A DNA stretch of 24,836 nt from Nitrososphaerota archaeon. Lineage in GTDB: Archaea > Thermoproteota > Nitrososphaeria > Nitrososphaerales > Gagatemarchaeaceae. Each line of letters starts with the position of its first letter. Positions within the stretch are counted from its first letter, which is position 1. The stretch covers positions 1 to 24,836 of the forward strand of contig JACQFO010000073.1 of the NCBI GenBank assembly GCA_016200025.1, read 5' to 3'. Shown piece after piece: positions 13,788 to 20,398 of this stretch. The notes beneath the pieces are model-generated. The model was not told the origin of the DNA. It did not search any database and saw nothing but the letters and a program-made list of their open reading frames with translations. A program made the position numbers and the translations under genes.

Positions 13788-15089
13788 CCGCCTCTCGCGG
13801 ATGGATTTGGTGACGAAGCTCTGGCCCTCGAAGAGCGATGACGTCGCCTTCTCCACGGACTCCCGGCTTTCAGGCACTGTGTACACCCGGAACATGTCCA
13901 CGAACCCGGCTATGGAACCCACAAGCGGGAGCTCGCTCAGTGGCACCGTCCTTGCGGCCTTCTTCCCCCCTTCGGAGGAGACCAACCTCACCGAGGTCAG
14001 GGCCTCCCTCGACGAGGTGTAGGGGACAGAGGGGGTCGTTGAAACGTCTAGGTAGATGTGCATGGGGTCGACCTTCGCCGACCTCGCAAGGTCCGAGGTG
14101 GCCTTACGCCTCACGCTCTCCTTCGCAAAGAGCTGCCCGACCATGCTGTCCCTGCGCTGGACCACGCGCTCGAAGACGCACTTGACGAGCCTGCGGTTTC
14201 GGAAGTCGAGTGCGAGGCGTCTGGCCTCCCTGAGCTCCGGAGTGGAAGGCTCCAGTGTGACGAGGTCCTGAATCACGATTTCGTCCGTCAGGTCGAGGTA
14301 TCTTTCGAGGTCACTTAGGTCAGTCAGCCCGAGGACCTCGTCGGCGAGCCTCATCGAGTGGACCAGCATCAGCTCCGCGGCCCGCACGGTCCGATGGAAA
14401 TAGACGGCCTTGAACATCTCGTACCTGGCCAGAAGCAAGGCCTCGAATGCGTAGAGCGCGGCGTCATCGATGGCGAGGTGCCCCTCCGCGACCCGCAGCG
14501 AGTCTATGACCCTCTGGGTGTCGACCTTCCCATACTCCACTCCGGTGAAGTAGGAATCTCGCGGTAGGTAGTCCATCATGTCCGCGCTGAGCCCCCCAGA
14601 GATTATCTCGTTCATGAACGGAGGTTTGCCCCTCTGCCTTCCGACTGCGAACTCGGACATCTTCTTCGCTGAGAACCCGTTCCTCTCCAGTATCTCCCCG
14701 ATTGATGTCTCCAGGATGATCCTCTGAGAGACGTCTTCGTGGGTCAAGCTCGACCCCACTGTCAGCACCTCCTCGTACATGTGAGAGAACGGCCCGTGCC
14801 CCACATCGTGCAGAAGCACCGCGATCCTGACCTCCTGGACCTGTTCCTCTTTCAGGTCTGAAGACCTGACCAGAGACTCGGCTATCTGGCCCGCGACGTG
14901 CATCGTCCCGACCACATGCTCGAACCGAGTGTGCACGGCCCCGGGATACACAAGGTACGACCCGGCGAGCTGGTGGACCCTCCTGAGCCTTTGGACGAAG
15001 CTCGAGTCGACCAGGTCTCTTTCCACCTCGGTCATCTTCACGTAGCCGTGGACCGGGTCGCGGATTTCGGCGACGAACCTGAGGGTCAA
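13785..15089 (-). CDS. HD-domain phosphohydrolase (dNTPase/SAMHD1-like)
   Basis: A 434-aa protein of the COG1078/SAMHD1/dGTPase type that probably removes triphosphate from dNTPs or hydrolyses a related nucleotide. Motifs: the family opening IRDPVHGYVKMTEVE (9-23); RLRRVHQLAGSYLVYPGA (34-51); HTRFEH (53-58) with metal His58; LLHDVGHGPFSHMYE (92-106) with H94-D95; and LSADMMDYLPRDSYFTGVEYG (split near 168-186) carrying the last metal Asp. Start TTG 15089 lies 25 nt from a TATA-like element that includes the tmk stop codon. It sits directly downstream of thymidylate kinase, so a role in dNTP pool balance is plausible by context; the substrate is unproven. Confidence 0.9.
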   Translation of the reverse strand: MTLRFVAEIRDPVHGYVKMTEVERDLVDSSFVQRLRRVHQLAGSYLVYPGAVHTRFEHVVGTMHVAGQIAESLVRSSDLKEEQVQEVRIAVLLHDVGHGPFSHMYEEVLTVGSSLTHEDVSQRIILETSIGEILERNGFSAKKMSEFAVGRQRGKPPFMNEIISGGLSADMMDYLPRDSYFTGVEYGKVDTQRVIDSLRVAEGHLAIDDAALYAFEALLLARYEMFKAVYFHRTVRAAELMLVHSMRLADEVLGLTDLSDLERYLDLTDEIVIQDLVTLEPSTPELREARRLALDFRNRRLVKCVFERVVQRRDSMVGQLFAKESVRRKATSDLARSAKVDPMHIYLDVSTTPSVPYTSSREALTSVRLVSSEGGKKAARTVPLSELPLVGSIAGFVDMFRVYTVPESRESVEKATSSLFEGQSFVTKSIRERR

Positions 15090-15113
15090 TCCCCTCTCAA
15101 GACCGGGCTTGGA

Positions 15114-15121
15114 GTCTTAAA
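15114..15121 (-). promoter_or_regulatory. TATA-like element for the HD gene, containing the tmk stop codon
   Basis: The minus strand reads TTTAAGAC and includes the tmk TAA (15117-15119). It is 25 nt from the TTG start at 15089 and helps decide that start. Confidence 0.5.
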
Positions 15122-15734
15122 CGGTTCGGCCATTGGCGGCGAGGACGGCAGACACTTCTGAATTCAACGCGGAACTCGTTGCCTCGATTCCCTGGCTGGC
15201 GTCGACGACCTTCCAGCCGAACTCCTTCGCGAGCATCAGGTAGGCGTTGCGCGTCCTTTCCTGGAGTCCGACGTTTCGTTCGTACCTGTCCTTGTTGAGG
15301 CCCCTTCTGCGGTACACCACGCCGGGGGAAGCGTCCAGCACCAGCACCAGGTCTGACTTGGGCAGGCCCTCTTCGAGGTTGACCAGCCAGGGAAGGGGCA
15401 GGCCGTTCGATGTCCCGTACGCGAGGTTGGATTCTGAATACCGGTTGACTATGACGACGTCCACCCCAAGGAGCATAGCTTCGAGCTCTGCCTTCTTCTC
15501 CCACCGGTTGGCCGCGAATAGCATGTGCCTAACCTCGGGAGAATAGTTCCTCGTTCCCAGGAGGAACCTCTTCACCTCTTGGCCGATGGCTGTCCCATAG
15601 TCAGGGAACGACATCGCACTTGTAGTGAAGCTCTTCGAGCGGAGCCAAGAGTTGAGGAGAGAGCTCTGAGTCCTCTTCCCGACCGCGTCAATCCCCTCGA
15701 TGGCGATCAGCACCCCCTTCGTCGAACCTCCCAT
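15117..15734 (-). CDS. tmk: Thymidylate kinase
   Basis: Phosphorylates dTMP to dTDP on the way to dTTP. The 205-aa length is normal. The P-loop is IEGIDAVGKRTQ (12-23). FPDYGTAIGQEVKRFL (43-58) matches the dTMP-pocket region, and ANRWEK (75-80) follows. The position usually read as DRY is here NRYSES (97-102). The LID segment is RRRGLNKDRYE (142-152). The Asp-to-Asn change at 97 is unusual. ATG 15734 is 24 nt from a TATA-like element at 15758-15765, predicting a leaderless transcript. Its stop codon contributes to the TATA box of the HD gene downstream. Confidence 0.93.
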   Translation of the reverse strand: MGGSTKGVLIAIEGIDAVGKRTQSSLLNSWLRSKSFTTSAMSFPDYGTAIGQEVKRFLLGTRNYSPEVRHMLFAANRWEKKAELEAMLLGVDVVIVNRYSESNLAYGTSNGLPLPWLVNLEEGLPKSDLVLVLDASPGVVYRRRGLNKDRYERNVGLQERTRNAYLMLAKEFGWKVVDASQGIEATSSALNSEVSAVLAANGRTV

Positions 15735-15757
15735 GATGGCCGTCTCATGCCCCAGCG

Positions 15758-15765
15758 TCTAAATC
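15758..15765 (-). promoter_or_regulatory. TATA-like element for tmk
   Basis: The minus strand reads ATTTAGAC, 7 nt after the DUF2070 gene stop. The near edge is 24 nt from the tmk ATG. Confidence 0.5.
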
Positions 15766-15771
15766 CCTTTC

Positions 15772-17556
15772 TCAGAGCAACAAGGATAGCAGCAGGAGGG
15801 CGCCCACCGAAGCTGCCGCGGCGCGAAGGTAGCGGCTGCCGAACTTCGAGCTCGCCTGGGTTATGTCCGCGAATTCCTCGAGGGCCCTCGACCCGAAGAC
15901 CCTCACTTTGCTCGAAATCTGCCCCGACCCATAGCGGACCGGAACGAGCCTGCCCTCCGCGAGCTTCGCCATCTCCAGAATCAGCTTGACTATGGATTCA
16001 ACCGACGTCTCCTCTCCTAGGGCCTTGTACCCCCGCGCGACCGTAAGGCCCCTCGCAGCGAGGTTGTGGCTGTCCGAGGTGCAGAACTCGAGGAGCCCAA
16101 ACCCGGAGGCCTCGAGGGCCGCTGCCACCTCCCCCTTGAGGCGAGGGACTGCGTTGTTGGCATCCGCGAGGGCCAGAACTTGCTTCATCCCGGCCGACTC
16201 GACCATCAAGAGACCCACCCCGTTTTCCGTCAGGTCCTCTGCCGGCGGGAAGCCGAGCTCGCTCGAGTGGGAGTAGGCCACCATGAAGGGCCGCGTCTCC
16301 TCCTGTTTCATCTTCTCGAAAAGCAGTTCCCAGCTGGAGTCAGCAGTGTCAGGAGAAACTTGGCGATGGTCGATCGAGTTGTGCGAGTCGACTATGCTGG
16401 CCTCGAAGCCTGCGATGGAAGCCGGCCGTGCCAGCTCGTCCTCGACCGCAGCGTTCAGGTCGTCCGACCCCAGGGGTGCGAAGGATATGGTGACGATAAG
16501 GTCGTCCGCGAAGGCCGAAGAAGTGACCGAGGCGTTCCCGATTTGTGCCCTCATGGGCCCTCGCATCTGAACACCTTCCCTGGTGACGATCGACTTCGTG
16601 AATTCGGCGGCCAGGGAAGCGAACCTCTGCGTCTCTGCCTTGGTCGCCAGGTTCTTCTCGTGGCCCCCCGGTCTGTGGAACGTCATCGCGTTGCCGAGCC
16701 CTGCGAAGGCCTTCGAAACGACGCCAGGGAGGTCGTAACTCCCTATGGGATGGAAGGGCCCCGGGTGGACCCCGGGGAAGACAAGGAGGGTGTCGGCTCC
16801 CTTGGTCTGGAATCGGAGCACCTTGGTCGTCACGTCGGCCTCCTCGGAGTGGTCCGAGATTATTGCCTCCAGCTCGGCAGACTCCCCTCCGGCCCATGTC
16901 TTCATGAAGGACCTGAAGAGGCTCAGCGCGGAGTGCCCGCGGCTGGTCTTCCTCCGCTTGAGCAAAGGTATGAAGGCGGCTATGACGATGAAGGCGAGGA
17001 CCCCCAAGGTCGCCGCAGTCGGGTCCATCCCTCCGAACCCGTTCAGGTACATCAGTACGAGCGTGGCGCCAGGATGCACCCCGGACAGCAGGAGTGACAG
17101 AATGGTGCTCCCAGTGAAAGCCCCGTTGATGACTAGGAATTCCACCCCCGCGCAGACGAGAGCACCGAAGACGATCGCGTTCGCCAGGGGCGGATTGGAC
17201 CCGCTCAGACGTCCGAAGGCGAGGCCCAGGGACGAAAAAAAGAGCCAGATGGCTTCCCCCGTCAGAAGCACCGCGGCCGTGCGCCTGAAATTGCCGATGC
17301 TGTGTCTGTCCGCAGTTCGCAGGGCGCCTGAGACGGCTGACGCTGAGAGTACGAAGACTGCGAACGAGGAGGCGAATAGAAGCGGGACTCCCTTTCCTCC
17401 GACCACTACGCTCAGAAGTAGCGAGACGAGCCCACAGTAGAGGAGCAGGAGCGGTGCCGAAGGCAGCACGAAGAGGTGCCTGTATCTGCTCGCCAGGACT
17501 TCCGTTGCGGAACGTTTCGGGGGTCTCTGCTCAGCGGAAGAGGGCGTTGATGGCAA
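15772..17556 (-). CDS. DUF2070 family membrane protein
   Basis: A 594-aa archaeal protein. The N-terminal half has six or seven TM helices (about 28-200), then a soluble domain (205-570) and a last hydrophobic helix (about 575-594). The soluble part carries striking metal-ligand-like motifs: D235-H236, PGVHPGPFHPIGS (261-273), HRPGGHEKN (294-302), VDSHNSID (389-396), YSHSSELG (428-435) and SDSHN (494-498). These resemble the metal clusters of hydrolases, but no enzymatic role is established. The start is taken as TTG 17556, which overlaps secG by 26 nt, so the genes are probably translationally coupled; GTG codons downstream (e.g. before LPSAPLLLL) are alternatives. Confidence 0.88.
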   Translation of the reverse strand: MPSTPSSAEQRPPKRSATEVLASRYRHLFVLPSAPLLLLYCGLVSLLLSVVVGGKGVPLLFASSFAVFVLSASAVSGALRTADRHSIGNFRRTAAVLLTGEAIWLFFSSLGLAFGRLSGSNPPLANAIVFGALVCAGVEFLVINGAFTGSTILSLLLSGVHPGATLVLMYLNGFGGMDPTAATLGVLAFIVIAAFIPLLKRRKTSRGHSALSLFRSFMKTWAGGESAELEAIISDHSEEADVTTKVLRFQTKGADTLLVFPGVHPGPFHPIGSYDLPGVVSKAFAGLGNAMTFHRPGGHEKNLATKAETQRFASLAAEFTKSIVTREGVQMRGPMRAQIGNASVTSSAFADDLIVTISFAPLGSDDLNAAVEDELARPASIAGFEASIVDSHNSIDHRQVSPDTADSSWELLFEKMKQEETRPFMVAYSHSSELGFPPAEDLTENGVGLLMVESAGMKQVLALADANNAVPRLKGEVAAALEASGFGLLEFCTSDSHNLAARGLTVARGYKALGEETSVESIVKLILEMAKLAEGRLVPVRYGSGQISSKVRVFGSRALEEFADITQASSKFGSRYLRAAAASVGALLLLSLLL

Positions 17557-17695
17557 TTGAGACGGCGATCAGACTGATTGAGCCTATGAGGACTACCTCT
17601 GGCCTTATCTTCACGCCGTGCGTCTCTTCGTTGAAGAAAGTGAGGAGGCCTGCGCTGGAAGCCGGCATCGGTGCCTTGTTCTTGCTGTCGCTCAT
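17531..17695 (-). CDS. secG: Preprotein translocase subunit SecG/Sec61-beta
   Basis: A 54-aa tail-anchored-type protein forming the beta subunit of the SecYE-beta translocon. It has the family layout: a flexible polar N-terminus with MPASSAGLLTFFNEETHGVK (10-29), then IRPEVVLIG (30-38) leading into one C-terminal TM helix (about 34-52) ending in NALFR. The ATG at 17695 is 26 nt from the CTTAAGAAC element (17719-17727), predicting a leaderless mRNA. The DUF2070 gene overlaps its 3' end. The product is very short and easily missed by automated calling. Confidence 0.93.
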   Translation of the reverse strand: MSDSKNKAPMPASSAGLLTFFNEETHGVKIRPEVVLIGSISLIAVSIAINALFR

Positions 17696-17718
17696 GCAGA
17701 AATCGAATGAGGCCGAGC

Positions 17719-17728
17719 GTTCTTAAGC
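17719..17728 (-). promoter_or_regulatory. TATA-like element for secG
   Basis: The minus strand reads GCTTAAGAAC. The near edge is about 25 nt from the secG ATG at 17695. Its CTTAAG core is palindromic and lies 14 nt before an ATG on the other strand, which is too close to act as promoter for that ATG. Confidence 0.45.
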
Positions 17729-17742
17729 GTAGCGCCGTGCAT

Positions 17743-17750
17743 GTTTAAGG
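17743..17750 (+). promoter_or_regulatory. TATA-like element for the MFS transporter
   Basis: The plus strand reads GTTTAAGG inside the first codons after ATG 17741. The near edge is 27-28 nt from the in-frame TTG 17777, which it supports as the leaderless start. Confidence 0.35.
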
Positions 17751-17776
17751 AGGAAGCCCCTGGCTCCCCCTGGCGA

Positions 17777-19018
17777 TTGCCGGAGAGTGCAGGGTCGTCG
17801 CCCCCGGAAGCCCCAGCGGTTGTCGCAAAGTCGGGGTCGACTGCGGTGCCATGGAGAATCGCCCTCCTGGTCCTTTCCTTCGCCCCGCTCTTCCTCGCCC
17901 TGGGATTCCTGCAGATTGTAATCAGCGTATGGTTTGTGACAGCCGGCTTCACCGTCGCCCAGGCCGGGACGATCATCGCGGTCCAGGGGCTGGTCCTGAT
18001 CCTGGTCTCGATTCCCCTGGGAATCCTGTCCGACAGATACGGTCGAAAGTACCTCCTCATCCTGGGGGTGACAGCGGGCTCGATGGCCCTCACCGTCTTC
18101 GCTCTGACGACCGACTACGTTATCCTCCTCGGCGTCTCGGTCATCCTTGGGATCACCGAGGCGGCGGCCATCACCACCTGGAACGCACTCCTCGCAGACC
18201 TGACCGAGGCCCCGAACCGCAACAAGGTCTTTTCGCTCTCCTTCGTCGTGCTGAACGTCTCCTCCGGGGTAGGCTTGGCGACCCCCGCTCTCTTCCCGAC
18301 CCTGCAGGCACTTTTCTCGGTGACCAACTATTCCCTTCACAGAGACACCCTTCTCGTCTTCGCCGTCGTATCGTTCCTGACCCCCGCGATGGTGTTCATT
18401 CTCCTACGAGGTCACAAGGAGACGCTCGGGCCTCGGAGGGGATTGGGCGGGCTGAAGAATGCATCCACCATGGCCAAGTTCGCGGTAGTAGGCGGCACCA
18501 TAGGGTTTGGCGCCGGGTTCATCATCCCCCTAATCGGTTCGTGGTTTTACCTGAGGTTCTACGTAGGCGACGATGTCAGCGGTCCGATAATGGCGCTGTC
18601 GAACATATTGATTGGGTTCTCGGCAGTCGCTAGCCCCAGGCTGGCGCAGAGATTCGGCCGGATGAAGGCGATAATGCTCACGACTGGCTCCTCTATGGTC
18701 TTCATGCTGAGCATGGCGTTCATCCCCGCCTTCGAGCTGGCTGCCGGGGTCTTCATCATCAGGTCAGCCCTGATGAACATGGCTGGGCCCCTACTGGATT
18801 CATTCTCGATGAGCATCTTCCCTGCCGAGCAGAGAGGGATCGTCAGCGCCCTCGGCAACATCTCGTTCAGGCTCCCCAACAGCATCAGCACCTACATGGG
18901 CGGTGTGATACTTGGGCTCGGACTTTTGCAGCTGCCCTTCTTCATAGCCAGCGGTTTGTACATCGTCGGCCTGACTGCCTTCTACCTGTTCTTCGTAGCA
19001 AGCGGAAAGTACGAATGA
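17777..19018 (+). CDS. Major facilitator superfamily transporter
   Basis: Secondary transporter of the MFS type with about 12 TM helices; the substrate cannot be told from sequence. Counting from the in-frame ATG at 17741 (425 aa), a Pro/Ser-rich cytoplasmic N-terminus runs to residue ~37. The loop between helices 2 and 3 then carries the MFS motif A, GILSDRYGRKYLL (94-106), and a related but degraded loop, RLAQRFGRMKAIML, lies in the second half. The frame closes with ASGKYE. A TATA-like element overlapping codons 1-4 of the long form suggests TTG 17777 (MPESAGSS) as the start, giving 413 aa; ATG 17741 stays possible. It is divergent from secG. Confidence 0.9.
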   Translation: MPESAGSSPPEAPAVVAKSGSTAVPWRIALLVLSFAPLFLALGFLQIVISVWFVTAGFTVAQAGTIIAVQGLVLILVSIPLGILSDRYGRKYLLILGVTAGSMALTVFALTTDYVILLGVSVILGITEAAAITTWNALLADLTEAPNRNKVFSLSFVVLNVSSGVGLATPALFPTLQALFSVTNYSLHRDTLLVFAVVSFLTPAMVFILLRGHKETLGPRRGLGGLKNASTMAKFAVVGGTIGFGAGFIIPLIGSWFYLRFYVGDDVSGPIMALSNILIGFSAVASPRLAQRFGRMKAIMLTTGSSMVFMLSMAFIPAFELAAGVFIIRSALMNMAGPLLDSFSMSIFPAEQRGIVSALGNISFRLPNSISTYMGGVILGLGLLQLPFFIASGLYIVGLTAFYLFFVASGKYE

Positions 19019-19079
19019 CGTGACAAGTCCCTAAGTCTCGGCCTGACTCTGTGGAACTAGTCATCCTCCACCTCAACAC

Positions 19080-19087
19080 ATAATTAT
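19080..19087 (+). promoter_or_regulatory. TATA box for glyA
   Basis: ATAATTAT, an AT-rich island in GC-rich sequence. The near edge is 22 nt from the GTG at 19109, supporting that start and a leaderless transcript. Confidence 0.6.
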
Positions 19088-19108
19088 CGATGAGATGGTT
19101 CGCGGTCC

Positions 19109-20398
19109 GTGCCCTCGTACGATTCTGAATTCAAGTCTGTGATTGCCAAGGTGAGGGCCCACGAGAAATGGTTCTCCCAAAGCCTTCCAATGATTGCAAG
19201 CGAGAACGTAGCGTCCAGGCGCGTCAGGGATGTGATGGCCTCAGACCTCGGGCACAGGTATGCCGAGGGTTGGCCCGGGGAGCGAGTCTATGCCGGCTGC
19301 AAGTTCATCGACCAGATAGAATTGCAGGCGATAGCCCTGGGCAAGAAGCTCTTCAGGGCGGAGTTCATCGACGTCAGGCCGATCTCAGGGGTGGTCGCGA
19401 ACCTTGCCGTCTACTCGGCCCTCAGCGGGCCGGGAGACACTATGCTGGCGCTTTCGATACCAAACGGCGGCCACATCTCACATGGGAAGAAGGACTTCTC
19501 CGGCTCCGCCGGCCTCGTCCACTCTCTTGAGATAGAATACTTCGCCTTCGACAAGGACGAGATGAACATCGACGTCGACGCGTCGAAGAAGCGGATCAAG
19601 GCGAAGAAGTCGGTCAGGCTTGCGATGTTCGGCGGGAGCCTGTTCCTCTTTCCCCACCCGGTCAAGGAGCTGGCGGAGATCATCCGTGATGCCGGCGGAA
19701 CGGTCTGCTACGACGCAGCCCACGTGGCTGGCCTGATAGCCGGGGGCATGTTCCAGGACCCGCTGCGCGAAGGAGCCCAGGTGATGACCTTCAGCACGCA
19801 CAAGACGCTCTTCGGCCCGCAGGGGGGAGCGGTGGTCTCGAAGGCCGAGTTCGCGGACCAGTTGAAGAAGGCTGTCTTCCCCGGAACCACCAGCAACCAC
19901 CACCTTCACAGCGTCGCGGGCAAGGCCCTGGTCTTCGCCGAGTTCCTCGAATTCGGGCGCAAGTATGCGAAAGATGTGGTAGTGAACGCCCAGGCGCTCG
20001 CCCAGAAACTGGCGTCCCTCGGGGAGAAGGTCCTCGGCGAGAAGAACGGCTACACGAAGTCCCATCAGGTCGCCGTGGATGTAATCAAGTACTCTGACGG
20101 TGGAACCCTCGAGAAGCGTCTGGAGGCCCAGAACATCGTAGTCAACAGACAATTGATCCCCGGAGACCTCCAAGCGGGGAGGCACTACACCAACCCCGGG
20201 GGGATAAGACTCGGAGTCGCAGAGCTGACCCGGCTGGGAATGGGCAAGGGAGAGATGGCGGAAGTCGCGGAAATCATCCACCTGGCCATGGCCGGGAAGA
20301 GGAAGCGCGAAGTGACTGGACGGATAAGGGAGATGAGGAAGGATTTCCAGACTGTGAAATATTCCTTCTCAGACTCGCCTGCCTACTTCTTCCGCTAG
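19109..20398 (+). CDS. glyA: Serine hydroxymethyltransferase
   Basis: PLP enzyme interconverting serine and glycine with a pterin one-carbon carrier. The 429-aa product shows SLPMIASENVAS (25-36), YAEGWPGERVYAGC (51-64), the PLP-binding DAAHVAGLIAGG (202-213) and the Schiff-base lysine motif FSTHKTLFGPQGG (228-240) with K232. The GTG start is set by a TATA box 22 nt upstream. Together with gcvT and gcvH (12 kb away) it indicates glycine-serine one-carbon metabolism. Its last 30 nt overlap the end of the convergent polC gene. The family call is certain. Confidence 0.97.
   Translation: MPSYDSEFKSVIAKVRAHEKWFSQSLPMIASENVASRRVRDVMASDLGHRYAEGWPGERVYAGCKFIDQIELQAIALGKKLFRAEFIDVRPISGVVANLAVYSALSGPGDTMLALSIPNGGHISHGKKDFSGSAGLVHSLEIEYFAFDKDEMNIDVDASKKRIKAKKSVRLAMFGGSLFLFPHPVKELAEIIRDAGGTVCYDAAHVAGLIAGGMFQDPLREGAQVMTFSTHKTLFGPQGGAVVSKAEFADQLKKAVFPGTTSNHHLHSVAGKALVFAEFLEFGRKYAKDVVVNAQALAQKLASLGEKVLGEKNGYTKSHQVAVDVIKYSDGGTLEKRLEAQNIVVNRQLIPGDLQAGRHYTNPGGIRLGVAELTRLGMGKGEMAEVAEIIHLAMAGKRKREVTGRIREMRKDFQTVKYSFSDSPAYFFR

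Noticed and set aside
16066..17097. 343-codon plus-strand frame
   Set aside because: Antisense to the DUF2070 gene, whose membrane helices and motifs make sense; this one has no domain-like pattern.
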